Of a stretch of DNA of 64,000 nt, positions 32,801 to 44,962 are shown in pieces. Position numbers and translations under genes: made by a program. The DNA is from Talaromyces rugulosus (Eukaryota > Ascomycota > Eurotiomycetes > Eurotiales > Trichocomaceae): NCBI RefSeq assembly GCF_013368755.1, contig NC_049561.1, positions 6,200,001-6,264,000 of the forward strand, written 5' to 3'. How positions within the stretch are numbered: the stretch's first letter is position 1; each line of letters opens with the position of its first letter. The notes beneath the pieces were generated by a model, which saw only the letters and a program-made list of their open reading frames with translations, had not been told where the DNA came from and did not search any database.

Positions 32801-34030
32801 CGCGATGGAGTACGGAAGAATGAAATAAAAATTGAAACGGTAGGGTATAAAACTTGAAAAAACAATGTCTTTGAAAAATGAGCAAAGATATTTAACATTG
32901 ATCTTTGATTGATATCAATTTATCCTGGGCCAATGCGGTCGTACCATCATCTTATATATCACTGCCCGTCGGCCGGGTGGAGAAGAATGCACGAAACTCT
33001 CGCATGGCTGTGTCAAGTCTATTCGACCCAGGCAACCGAGTTTTATCAGCCTTAAAGTCAGAGATAGACCCAGCCTCGACCGTAAACGCCATAAAATTAA
33101 CAGCGAAATCAAATCCGTGTCTCAACGTATTCGTAAACCTTTCCCAAAGTGGGCTAGCGTGGTGGATATCCTACCGCGGAGATACGCGTATTCAGCCATC
33201 GTTCTTCGCGATACGGAGATATACAGATTCACTTCACTTTTAATGTTATATTTACAGTTTAGCTCTGTACTCTGTACACCTGGGGTTCTTGAGCGATGAA
33301 TTAGCAGTTTAGTGATTGGGAGATCTCAGTGCCATTTCTAGATTCTAATTCCTGGCTTCTTTTCAATGTTCCAGTGACGGTTGGACAGGTAGAATATTTC
33401 GCCGACACTGATAATCTATTTTCAATCATTTCCAATACTGAAAAGATATTACGAAATAAATCTTTAATCTTAAAATAGTCCATAAAATATGCCGAGTCGT
33501 AGGCCGAGTTGAGTTCAACTGGCCGTAGCAATCTCTGCATCAAATTCCCCTTCCGTATCCGTAATAATTTCCTATTTCGATATAGACTGCAGAACAGCCC
33601 TATTCTCCGGATCCACCCCGATTAAAGCTGCGCCCCTGGGCCTTTAAACCCACTACGTACCAAGAATAAAAACAGAGCATTTTCTTCTGATACGACCAAG
33701 GAGTATTGAAAAGCGCACATTATGCGTGTTGCCCATGGAACCACTGACCAGCGCCCAGAGACACAAAAAGCCCGCCATCCCTCAACCGATTCACCCAAGA
33801 CTCGGGAAATCGTTGTCATTTCCAACACTTGAAATAATATTCCAATGAACTTATTAATATGATTCAGGACACAAATTCGATTAGCTTACACTTGGATATC
33901 AACAAAACAGACAAGACTCGACAACAGAAGCATCTCGTGAAACTCCCTCCCGATCCCATTCCCCGAACAGAACAAAGGGACAACATTGAACAAAACCCTT
34001 GAAACCAAAAAAAAATTTAAGATTTTTTTA
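32801..34030. other. Gap
   Basis: 1.2 kb without a convincing gene. Two short open frames (near 32905 and 33622) show no family pattern. The 3' end near 34010 is A-rich. Confidence 0.55.
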
Positions 34031-34654
34031 TTAGCCACCGGCGCCGCCAGCACTAGCACCGCCAGCGGCAGCGCCGTTGCTAGCCCTCCGACGCGCTTTC
34101 TCTACCAAGGCCATACCGGTGAGGAATACCATGGTATCAAAATCTCTCCCATAGTTGACATTGAGTTGAAATTTGCCGCAGTCTTTCAAGTCAAAGCGAC
34201 CCGAGGTGTTGTACACGGCCAAAAGATCGTTTGTCTGATTATCAATCAGTTTGTAGTTTTGACCAGAGCCGAAGCGGTGAGGCTTCTCGTTGCCAATGCC
34301 TGCGTGGCGGGTGTGTTTCCAGCTAAAGCTCTTGCGGCCCTGGGGGAAGTTGAAGTGGAACGAGTACTCGGAGCTGCCCAGCGACACTTTTTCAAAGTCT
34401 TCCCATACGCATGCATTGGGCTGGTTGTAGTCGCCGAGACCGAGCGTGGAGCCGGACCCAAGATGCTTGAACTTGCACGAGGCTGCCACGGGCGCGTTCT
34501 TGTCGAACCCAGCGTGGAGTACTACATCGGGCTTCCCAGGACCAAAGGTCTTGTTTTTGACAAAATAGACCTGTTGATTATCCATGGTCATGATGTTGTG
34601 ATTTCGACGATGGTCCGCATTTGTGACGGCGAAGAGACGAGTGTGATGCGCCAT
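34031..34654 (-). CDS. LURP-one-related (tubby-like fold) protein
   Basis: A single exon of 207 residues. ATG 34654 is the first in-frame ATG after the upstream stop region. The fold is suggested by MDNQQVYFVKNKTFGPGKPD (first strands), FDKNAPVAASCKFKHLGSG, LGLGDYNQPNACVWEDFEKV, EYSFHFNFPQGRKSFSWKHT, and NYKLIDNQTNDLLAVYNTSG, then LTGMALVEKARRRASNG followed by a Gly/Ala tail. These are typical of fungal proteins in the LOR/scramblase/tubby-C superfamily. The biochemical role of these proteins in fungi is not established; the tubby fold binds phosphoinositides in other members. A longer N-terminus beginning at a non-ATG codon is possible but not supported. Confidence 0.75.
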   Translation of the reverse strand: MAHHTRLFAVTNADHRRNHNIMTMDNQQVYFVKNKTFGPGKPDVVLHAGFDKNAPVAASCKFKHLGSGSTLGLGDYNQPNACVWEDFEKVSLGSSEYSFHFNFPQGRKSFSWKHTRHAGIGNEKPHRFGSGQNYKLIDNQTNDLLAVYNTSGRFDLKDCGKFQLNVNYGRDFDTMVFLTGMALVEKARRRASNGAAAGGASAGGAGG

Positions 34655-35291
34655 GGTGTTCTGCAAGAGTCGACTCGAGTAGACGTTTTGCAGTGATAAT
34701 AGTAAATAATTTGGTAGTGAAATCAAAAAATGAGCCCGGCTGGCGATCAGGCTCAATATATACGAAGTGATTAATCAGGCCAGCTTCTAAAAATGTAAAT
34801 CGGACAGACCATGAGGTCATTGGCCCTTCGTTTGACTCCCAGGCTGAGCAATTATTGGGGGCGGCGGGCGGTGTTTCATGCAGATCTTTGTCTCGGGTGT
34901 CGCCTGCAGCCTGGGAGACAAGGCATCTACGCTAGTCCCGTTGTAGACGACGACAGAACACGTGATCTGAGGGTGCCAAGACCGAGCAGCCCAAGCTTGG
35001 CGCGTGTCGAGACAATAATAATTGAAGATCATGTCCTGATGCTCCTGCTCGTCTTTGTTGTGCTCGTGCTGGGTCTCTGATTTCGCATCTACGCTTGTTG
35101 CTGCACAGCGGAGCGTGCTTCCTACACATTTTAGTCAACTGTCATTTCGCCTATCAAATACATCACTCGTTGGGTGCTGTCTTGCGATCTGATTCCCAAG
35201 TCGAAAGCTCCCCAGGCGACGAGGGCTTTGCTCTTTGTCCGACCAACCACCATTACTCGCACAACTGGGCGCAGCTCAGTGACCTCTTAAT
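34655..35291. promoter_or_regulatory. Divergent promoter, LOR protein / Nup85
   Basis: 637 bp between start codons facing away from each other. It is GC-richer than most gaps and contains ACACGTGATC (CACGTG core near 34959). No gene recognised. Confidence 0.5.
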
Positions 35292-38200
35292 ATGGCTTTC
35301 ACAGTCCCAGATACGAGTCCTCCTTCTACCCCCGACAAATCGCGCAGTCTCTTCAGCAATCCATCGACAACACCCGCCGGCCCGCCGCCCTCATCCACCG
35401 CGTCGTTTGGCATGGCGAACTCCTCGACCTTTGGGCAGTCCCCATCCGGGTCGCGATCGAATTTCAGCTTTGGCGAGTCCAAATTTGGCCAGTCTGATAA
35501 TTTCGGCGGCAATGATTCACTGTTCTCCTCGCTCTCTTCATCGAAGCTCCCCCCGCTACAGAATTCGCTTTTCTCGGGGTCATTTGCCAACCAACTTGGA
35601 GGATTCAAACCTGTGAATGCGGGTGGGAATAACCTCAAGGTACGAAATCGGAAGCCGCATAATTTGAGCCAGATGAGCGCGGCAACAGAGGACTGGGAAG
35701 ATGAAGATGGCGACGGAGAGGAGATAGACGAAGAGGAGTTTGAGGAAGAGTATGAGGATGAAGAAGAGAATGAAGAAGTCGACGAAGAGTACGAAGACGA
35801 GGAAGAAGGACAGGAAGTGTTTGAGGAGGAATACGAAGACGATATGGAAATGGAACCTACAAACAATACTTTCTCAGGCTCGCAATTCGGGCTTTCAAAC
35901 ATGTCGTTCGGCCAAAGTGGTGGTCGAAATGCAGCCGTCCCGCAAAAGCGAATTTATTCCAACCCTGGTAACGCAAAGCGCGCCAAGATTGACGAGCAAT
36001 GGGCGGCATCATCTCCAATTACTGCGAAGACGAAGCCTATTCCACCGAAGAAACCTTCGCAATTTCCAGCAATTGCCCGCGACATGGCCGCTCGAACTAG
36101 AGCTGCAGCTGTGACCGAGACTGGTGACGTGGTGCTTCCAACAGACGAATACGTTGGAGAGCTGTTAGACAAACTGCAAGGGCCTGGTGTTGGCGATACT
36201 GAGGCGGCCGCTCTGTTCTCCCAAACCGTTACCGCCCTGACAGATCTATGGACCATGGCAAGCATAAATGAGCGACAGCGCGCCGGCGAATACAGACCTC
36301 ATAATCGCTTCGGGCCAGGCGAAAACGCAACCGGTATTGAACAGGCTACAACTGTCGCGTCCTTACTATTGCAACTTCACCACCCTCCCTCAAAATATGC
36401 TTCTCGCGGATTTTTTGGAGGGTCAGCCCCTTCAAACAACCGAAGTTTGATTCCCTCAGGATCCGGGGTGAAGACTTCTATCCCAACCCCCAAGGTCCTA
36501 ATCAGTTGGCTCAACGAGAACCATTTAGGCTCGGCGCAAGAGGTTGATGCTTTGAAGCAGATGAGTCCCAACGCAACCGCGTCGCCGGATTTCTGGGGCA
36601 TCGTTCAGGCGGGAGTTTTACGCGGCCGATTCGGCGACATGGCCTCACTGCTTCGGTCCGCGGACTTTAATTACGCTCGGTCTGCATTGCAAGATGGAAT
36701 TCCTCAAGCTGGATACCGTGGGGCGCAGCTGCAGAGTATTCAAAAGGTTGTCAACAAAGCCATCCAGATGCTGGAATTATCTCCGCTAAACCAGGAAGAT
36801 GACTGGGATATCGCCGGTTTCGAATGGGCAGCATATAGAAAACGCGTGCGCTCTGCACAATTAGAGCTTCAAGATTTTGCCGAGGGCGAGGAAGAGCCGC
36901 AAGTACCATCTGGTCCTCGCTTTGAGGCGTCCAATTTTGGGGTTTCTGGTAATTTCAGTGCTGGCCAAACCGGATTATCGTTCACACAGTCATTGCGCAT
37001 GGCCGAGAGTCGGGTGCCATGGTCGATCTACCAGGGCATCAAAACCATTTATGGTACCATCCTTGGAGAAACCGAGGCAATTACGTCTGTTGCTCAGGAC
37101 TGGTTTGAGGCGACGATTGGGTTGACAGCTTGGTGGGATGGTGAAAATGATAACCAGTCTCTTGGAGCTTCTTTTTCCGCGAACGAACATTTGCAAGAAA
37201 TGTACCTGCGACGTCTCTCTTCTAGCTTTGGCATCGTGGCGGATAGTGAAAATGCCAGGTACCGACCCGATCCTTTCGATAGATTGCATATCGGGGTGGT
37301 TTGCGTGTTTGAAGGTGATGTGAAGGGAGCGTTGAGACTACTTGAAACCTGGTCATTATGTGTCGCTACCGCTGTGGCAGAGATAGCACATGAGAGTGGA
37401 TGGCTGGACTCAGGGCCCGAATCTCTACCGGGTTTCAGCGAAGACGATCTGATGGTGCTGTCTTACGGACAGGACAGCGGCTCTGCTGTTGATGAGTTGA
37501 CAAAAGATGATATCCTAGACTCTTATGCCTATGGTCTAGGGAATAGGGACAAGTTCCAGCACAATGGATTAACCCGCAAGGGGTGGCAGATGGCCCTGGA
37601 GATGCTCAGCAGAATCGAGGATTCAAGGAGAACGAGAGAACGAGTATCGGAACTGTTAGATGTTATTCCAGTCGACACGTTGGAGCAAGTTGAGCAGGTC
37701 ATCATAATGTGTGGTGACCTAGGTTTTGAGGATGAAGGGCGCAAGATCGCTGCGGTGAGTTATTTGTTTTCATGTTTCTTGTGTCATCAGAACTAATAAA
37801 TGTTTAGAACTATGGCGAACAAATCATGGCAGAAGCGGGGTCCAAGAAGGACTGCGATTACGGGCTAGCGATGATCTGCTTCGCTCGAGCACGGTCTATC
37901 CGAAAATTAAAGGAAATCGCCAACAACTTGATTGCCTATTCTCTTCAACAATCTCGGGCTTGGCCACCGGACGAGCAGCTCGGAGGGCAATTGCGGTCTC
38001 TGGTCAAGAATCCCAAAGTGTGTTTGTCGTCGATCGCCAAAGTCGACGAGGATGCGGCCGGTATCCTTCAATTCTACGCCAGTGGGTATGCAACCCTGCG
38101 TCGGTTTTATGATCTTCGCGATGAGCAGGCTCAGAGTAAAATGCGGCCATTGGCACGAAAGCGAGCTGCGGCCGAAGCGCTGGTGGCAGTGATTCGAAGC

Positions 38201-38834
38201 TCGGCGGACAGCATTTACGGTGGACTGTACGACCCGGAACGAGACTCTGCCGTTCTTGTTGACAATCTTTTGTCTCTTCTGGGTGAAGTCTTGGTTTTTG
38301 TCAACGGTGAGTACTGTTTCTTGGCAAGTTTGATGACATCCTAACAATTTTTTTTTTCAAGATTCTCCATCCTCCATCCTCTCCGTAGAGCAACAGTCCA
38401 TCATCCTAGCCGCAATTGAAGACCTCGAGACCGTTGCACCGCGCGTCTTTGCAGCCGTGCAAGAATTTTTCTACGAATGTCTGAACGAATACATCTTTGA
38501 AAAAACCGGAGAAACACGCAAAGGGCCGTCTTCTTCTAGCGGTCTCCAAAAATCTACGTCTGGCCTGACGACATCCAGTACCTTTTCCATGGTTGGCAGT
38601 GAGATGATGGTTGACCCTATGGCCAACGGATCCACCACAACAAACGACAAGGACGGTGACGCATTGGTCCCACGACCAGACACGACGCGCGAATACGCAA
38701 AATCTATTCAGAGAGGATGGGATTGGCGAGCTGGTCTTGCCGAATCTGGTGGTGATGAAGACGAGATCAAGCCGGAGAATAAAGTCCTACGGATTCTGAG
38801 GCTGAGACTTGCAAAGGGGATGGTTTGGCGGTAG
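35292..38834 (+). CDS. nup85: Nucleoporin Nup85
   Basis: Three exons (35292-37754, 37808-38306, 38362-38834) give 1144 residues. The N-terminus is Ser/Pro-rich with several FG/FGxx pairs (SFGMANSS, TFGQSPSG, FSFGESKFGQ), then an acidic run near residues 135-190 (many Glu/Asp) and a basic stretch with a possible nuclear signal (PGNAKRAKIDEQ). The alpha-helical Nup85 core follows: MASLLRSADFNYARSALQDG, PWSIYQGIKTIYGTILGETE, DWFEATIGLTAWWDGEND, FEGDVKGALRLLETWSL and YATLRRFYDLRDEQ. Nup85 is part of the Y-shaped Nup84/Nup107-160 complex that forms the nuclear pore scaffold. The third exon starts after TTTCAAG. FG pairs are unusual for a scaffold Nup but occur in fungal N-termini. Confidence 0.9.
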
Positions 38835-39205
38835 ATGAGATTGCTCCGGATTTTTTGTTCAATTTTTTCTCTCTCTTTAGAAAAAGTAGGTTGTTGCATT
38901 TTTCTTTTTCTTTTTTAATGAACATAGGCGACATCAATTGATCTGGAGGTGGATTGTTGCGATTGTACGAGTATTTATTAATATTAGAAACATTTGAAGA
39001 GCATTGATGGGTTTCTGTTGATCGGTTGATGTTCTTAGTTCCGCATGAATTGAATATTATTTCTAGGGCTGTACATGTAATTATGACCGGTGTCAATCAT
39101 CGTCAAGGGTGGTATAATCAGATCAATACTTGATTGTGCAAAAAAGGCAGGTCGTCGACGTCGATACATGTAGAAACACATTCGACGCTAACCTAAAGGG
39201 GCAGA

Positions 39206-39394
39206 TCACGTGACCTATTTCGAGATGACGAACATTTTAAAATATATGAGGTCCCTTTTGGTACGGTGGTAAATTCTAGTTCGACACGAGAAGTCATAGT
39301 ATTCTTGTGGCAGCACAAAGGTTTGCGATGACATGCGGTGAAGCGTCGGCGAATAGGTCAAATGACGTCATAGTTGGTGATGCTGGTCACGTGA
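39206..39394. promoter_or_regulatory. Cluster of TCACGTGA and TGACGTCA elements
   Basis: TCACGTGA occurs at 39206-39213 and 39387-39394, with the CRE-type octamer TGACGTCA at 39363-39370. bHLH and bZIP factors bind such sites. An ATG follows at 39419. Confidence 0.5.
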
Positions 39395-39418
39395 TATCAT
39401 GCACGGTCCGAGACCACA

Positions 39419-39640
39419 ATGACTCGCGAGAGATTCTCTCCAGATGATGCTGAAATTGGGTAAGAAAAAGAAAAGAAAGCAAGCCACTTTTCTTGTCATG
39501 TATTCTTTCAGCTCAGTTTATCATTATTATTAACGCAGGTTGGTTGTACAGGGCTATGGTTCAGCGAGACAGTGAGAGTCATTATTACTGCTGATTCAAA
39601 AAGCCACACGTTTCTGATACGCACAGTCGCCACTGTTGAT
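39419..39640 (+). other. Possible short spliced transcript
   Basis: ATG 39419 opens MTRERFSPDDAEIG and meets a GTAAGA donor at 39460. An acceptor (TAACGCAG) at 39538 joins in frame to LVVQGYGSAR, followed by GTGAGA at 39572. A third piece (39627-39640) lies between GCACAG and GTGAGT. Splice signals are better than chance would suggest, but the coding potential is tiny and no family is recognised. Confidence 0.25.
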
Positions 39641-42149
39641 GTGAGTCATTGAAAGATTCCCAATGGATGCCTGCCTGGTATATTACACATAACTCCAGAC
39701 TACTAAATTTCAATAATACACTCCGGAGACTTGATCTGTATTGTAACCGATAGTCGCGAACCAGACAAGCTGAGACTGGTCTTTAAAAAAGAAAAAAAAA
39801 AGCAAACAAAAAAGCAGAGTAATCAACATGCATTGGCAATAATACGCACAGAAATTCGTATTAAGCCCAGATTCCGTAAATAACCTCAAAACTTCGGATT
39901 AGTCCGAGAGATCTTGCCCGTTTTGGTACCCCGAATATCAGCCGCAGTATCGGAATAAAAGCCGTCTAGGGACAAGGGATAGACGAGGCAACGAATGTCA
40001 CATGCAGTGTCCATTAGACAGCTCCAGAAAAAGGGTCTATTCAGTCTAGATGCCTTGTTCTCAGCTGCCTCGGTTCCATTACTCGAATCCTATTATAGAA
40101 TAGCAACAAAGCCGAGACTAGGACAGACTGCGAAACGGGCCAAGGCGGCGCGGACGATCACGGTCAAATCCGAAGTGGGCGGTCAAAAAGAAAGGAAAAA
40201 TACAGCGCCCTGAGCAACAGACAAGAAGCAGGGCAACAGAGAAGAGCAAAAGTATGAACAGTGTAAAGAGAGAGTATGAAAGATGATGCTTTGAGATGCT
40301 TCACCGCAAGGTCTCCGCACAGTCTCCACACCGCTGGGGCGCGCGCGTGCTGATTGGCGGGGGCAGCAACTAGTGTGGCGCCGGAGTGTGGCTGAGGCTC
40401 CTCTCCTTGCCGTTTTGGGTAAGGCGCATGCGACTCATAGGGCTGACTGGCTTCTCACCGCTTGCTCAATAAACATTTGATTTAATAGTGTTTGGAGTAG
40501 CAGGTGAAACTTGGAGTTATGCCATGCACCTTGGATCCTTCGTTGTATGAGTCAAGCTATTCATGTAGTATTGCTACATTAGTACGTACTCAATTATTGT
40601 GCATGTCGACTCAAGCCAGCTGAATGCGACGCGTCTCAGTCCTATTCCTAATAATACTTTCTATTCCTGGTAGTATTACTCTCCGATTATAAGTTTGATC
40701 AAACTGTGGTGATAATACTGTGGTAGGTCAATAATAATAACAACCATTAATACTATGTACTATGAGAAAACGCCAACCTCGGCTACAGCCCGCTCAGCCA
40801 CACCACACACATCATAGGCTCGCCGGGCAATTCCACGCGACGATCACGATGACACTAATACTACACAATACTAATGGATAAAGTATAACTAATAGTTAGC
40901 AGTAAAGTTTCTGCTTAGGTAAAATATCACCTGCCTCAGGCATTGCGCGGCCAAGAGTTGCCGGGACATTCCGCGCATCCTGATTGGGCCAGCGCCCAGC
41001 TAAAGATAGAAACGGGGCCAACGCTCGTCGATCTGCTTACTACTTGTTAGTATTATTGAGCACTGATTGATGCTGAATCAGATCGTTACTAGCTATTACA
41101 TGGCTATACAGAGTGTAGATACAAAGGCCACGAAGAATATGTCTAATAAATCGTATATCACATAAGTAACAACTTGAGGTAAATGTAAATACGGCCCCTG
41201 CAGGAAAACCATATTAAAGACAACATAACTGGCCCTCTGCTGAACAACCTCAGGCTAATGCATGCGTCGACATGTCTCTACCAGCTTCCATCTTCAATGG
41301 TAATAGGGTCCTGAAACGTTCTGTCAGCGCTAGCGCGAGCAGTTCAGAGCGACCCAGCAGTGTGGATAACCCTGCTGTTGCCAATCGAGCTGAAAAATGC
41401 ACGCTAGCTCCTTCATGCTTATCACGCCGTAATACTCCGTGCAGACTATTATTATCGCTGTTAGTATGATTCCGGAGTCGTGGTAGACCAGGGTCTCTCC
41501 AGCCACGGCTAAGCCTCAGCTCGACTTCAGCCATAGTATTACTTGCCATTTACGAAGTATTTTTTTTTTATTGTTTTAATTTTTTTTTAGTTATTATTCC
41601 ACGAGTTTCAGTGTTAATGCTAGTACTATTTATTATGACTAATTCGTGTCACTGACCAATACGCATCGTTGGCTACAGCTACTAATTGTGGCTTGGCACC
41701 GCAGTGGGCCTTCATGCGAGCTTAGCTGCAGCATCCCCAGTGCCCGGAGCTTGCGTCCGTCCGTCATCCTTTACAAAATTACCAGTCTAGCCATGCATGA
41801 TGCCTCGCTCTTGCTGGCCTGGTCTTGTCGCTTTTCGGTCGGCTGGACCCGCATCGATCGAGAGCCTCGTGGCTGATGCCGATATAAATCCTGCGACTGC
41901 GCCGCCGATTTCTCTCCATCGTTGTCTGTTTCTTGTCAGCAAGCCGGCAAGCGTCTCTCGTTCATCTATTATTACTACGTTCTGTTTCTTGTTGCTGTTT
42001 CCCGATTGGGATTGCTAATAATAGCCTCGTCTTTCATTCACTTCTTTCTTGCCCTTCGCCATAGACCGTTACCACCTCATATATAATTCCATCTTGTCGT
42101 CAGTTCTGGTGAATACTATATCACCATCACAACCCAACAAGACTTCATC

Positions 42150-42344
42150 ATGTGCTACCAAGTCGTTGAACGGTACTCGGTCTGCCGCTGCCTCTACTTC
42201 AAACACTCCGTCGACCCATGTGAAGCTTTCGGACAGCGCAACCATGTGGCCCAGGAAAAGACCATTCTTGTCGGATACGCCTGTCCGTCGCACTCAACCT
42301 CGACCCGCCGAGGGAATAGCAACCCTCCAAAGGGATACCGATGA
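42150..42344 (+). CDS. Small conserved fungal Cys/His protein
   Basis: A single exon, 64 residues, starting MCYQVVERYSVCRCLYFKHS and continuing VDPCEAFGQRNHVAQEKTIL then VGYACPSHS. The order C-x9-C-x-C, H, C, H, C-x2-H is typical of a family of short fungal proteins of unknown function with this MCYQVVE start; the spaced Cys and His residues could bind zinc. ATG 42150 sits in a good context after a long CT-rich leader, with TATAAAT at about 41883. The C-terminal part is shorter than I would expect from family members, whose tails are variable. Confidence 0.75.
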   Translation: MCYQVVERYSVCRCLYFKHSVDPCEAFGQRNHVAQEKTILVGYACPSHSTSTRRGNSNPPKGYR

Positions 42345-44962
42345 ATGTCTCGCTACTCATTCTACTATCGGACCATGAAACGGCCAGGCTTGGAGGTACT
42401 CTTTTTATTTTTTTTATTTTTGCCTTTTCTGGGATCATTTGCGACTACGAAATGCTGGCCCATTTCGTCTACTTTCGATTCTCGACAAACCAAAGGCGTT
42501 CTTTATCCAACACACGGCAATTTTTTTAACCCCTCATGAGACCTGATCCTCCATTACGAACCACCTTCCAAGCGTCTGGGGAGGATATACGGAGCAGGAA
42601 GTCACGTATCACGAGACCAACAGTCATGCATGCATAAACTTCATGTGAGCCATGACTAACGACCATCGACGATGTATTACATGTACGATTGAGAAGACTG
42701 TTGTCTGCTTTTACCGCCTTTCTTTCTTTTTTCTTTTTTCCAAGTTTCTGCATATATGGGGTTTTGGGTTTACTTTTCTTAGACGGCTTGTTGCATTTGA
42801 GGCGTTACACTCGTTTTTGTTCTCTCGAGCGATTTTGTTTATTTAGGAACTGGATTCTTGTCATTTCTTCCACCGGCTGGAAGACGTTTACTGTCTCTTT
42901 CCAATTTTGGCACTGACTGATTAGACCTCGTTTTGACCGAGAGATAAAGAAAATGCCAGGAGCATTTTATCTTTCTGGTAGATGCATTCAAACCGGTTTT
43001 TAGATGCATTTTCTACGTGGAATCTGTACCACTGAACTTCACTGAGCTAGACTCACAAGTTAATGGTTGATTACCGCATGGGATGGGGTCTATCAGTCAG
43101 GCTATCATTGGAAGGACTGGAACTTGGGGTAACGAGTTTTTGATCATGACCCGTCGATGGATGAAGACACATACACACAGTCCTGGAGGCTAATACAGTT
43201 GTTCATCAACATCGGTGTGGATTGAGGCCGTTATTCCAGTCTATATACTCAACCGCAGGATCGGTCATATACTACTACTAACTCTGATGTATGTATATGT
43301 ATTATATTTATATATAAAAAAAATAACAAACAAAATGTTACATTCTCGGATATTCTTTTTTTCAACATTCAACGACAAACTTTCTTTTCGATACTGTTCT
43401 ATTCTTGGCGTTCTGTATCGGACCCTATTTTGCATTGGTGATACATGTAGGCATTATAACTGAACGAAGTAGGAAACCGAAACCTAGTCTCTTGACGTCC
43501 CCGTGCTAGTTCATGATACTTCTAGATGTCGCATCAACCCTCGATACTCGTGGCTTCCGTAAAGAATATGACAGAGTAATAATTTCCAATTGTTGACCCT
43601 ACTGGAGGAAGAACACCTTTCCAATCCGTTGGTTGCCTAGCCTAAACCTGAGTTTTAGACCCATAGCTTCTAATCTACAGGTCAAAATACTGCTTAAACT
43701 TCTACTGCTTCTTGACTTTGTGGCTCCTTGGCCTCCACTATAATCCCTTGCACAAAATGTAAAGATGATGTCCGCCTGTCATGTCCTGGAGGGAGACCTA
43801 AATACGATAAAGAGTAGTTATGCCTTGGTTGTGTTGCTCGCTCAGTGGAATACAAGCAACGGGGAATGGAAAAGTCGTAGAATGAGTCTTGGCCATCAAC
43901 AATATCCTAATAACTTCTAGGCTAAGCCAAATGGAGACTGCCATGATACGATGGCAGTGAACGAGGAAAAAAACTTTATATACTGGAGCAGAGCTTAAAG
44001 CCATACGAGATAGTGCTTTCTCCTTGGCCTCAAAAACCCGTGTGGTATCGTACAACATGGCCAATGACTTTATTGTTTCTGACGCTGATGTACCTGCGTA
44101 AATGAAAGCCTTCACGTTACGCACTTGATGGACATGAATTATTCTCTCTTAGGCTTAGCTGAGTAGTGGCATGCTTTCATATCCGTTTTCATCTCAGGTG
44201 GCCTAGTCTAATAGCACATGCATATGCGGGGTTGTGCTAGATTCAACTTCCTCCCAAGCGCGGCACAACATTGAATTCATTCATTTTAAATATATTTGAA
44301 CGCATCAAGCCCTTTCAATAGATCATCTACAAGCCCCATGCACACACATATTAGACGTCATTTCTATAGCAGTAATTTTCGAATCTTCGAGCTCGGTATG
44401 GATGTAGTTCTTCTAATTCTATAGGAACAACTGAAATAGCTGCTTTCTACGTTTGGTTAGTTGTAGACCGCTTCTGCTGAAGACTTCATCATATATTTTG
44501 AGAGTTTATAGTGGCCTTAATGGTTCATTAACAATTATCGCCTTACTCGTCGTAATATCTCATGGACTGGGCCTGTATATAACCAAGTTTAAAGGTCGCT
44601 GGAAGACATTTCTTATAAGATGAGATGAATTTAATTGCCTAGGAGATGAAGCGAAGAGAATGGTACATATAGCATTTGGCAGCTAAAGATTAGATATTAT
44701 CCAGGGCAGAAGGTAAAGCATTTAGTTGCATCCCTAGCTGGAGAAAGAGCGTTTTAAGGCAGCGAAGTTCATCCAACCTAAGCTTTACCTTTTGAATATT
44801 CCGCGAAATATTGATGACGAAGATAGTCACAACCATGACACTAACGAAAGTTCTTTATTTCGGTCAATTTCCAAGTCGTACAAGCGCCATCAGCTTAAAG
44901 ATGAAGTATTTTCAACGTGACACACGGCCGGGGCCTCGTAACTTGCGCAAATTCAAACGTTG
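42345..44962. other. 2.6-kb gap
   Basis: No gene called. T-rich runs near 42405-42430 and 42720-42780. A 108-codon open frame on the minus strand (43798-44124) lacks an ATG start and has no recognised family. Confidence 0.5.

Larger units (their letters stand above)
38835..42149. other. 3.3-kb gap with regulatory-like words
   Basis: No sure gene. It contains a TCACGTGA/TGACGTCA cluster (39206-39394) next to a short possible spliced unit (39419-39640). GC-rich blocks (40300-40420, 40780-40860, 40930-41000) alternate with many TAATACT/AGTATTA words at 40560-41630. The promoter of the small protein gene has TATAAAT at about 41883. Confidence 0.5.

Noticed and set aside
35276..35902. 208-codon Ser-rich frame opposite Nup85
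   Set aside because: Antisense shadow of the Nup85 acidic and FG region.
42049..42378. 109-codon overlapping frame at the small Cys/His protein
   Set aside because: It lacks an ATG in a good context and overlaps the 64-residue frame, which has the conserved MCYQVVE start.
43798..44124. 108-codon open frame on the minus strand
   Set aside because: No ATG start, no splice partners found and no family pattern; kept only as a note in the gap entry.
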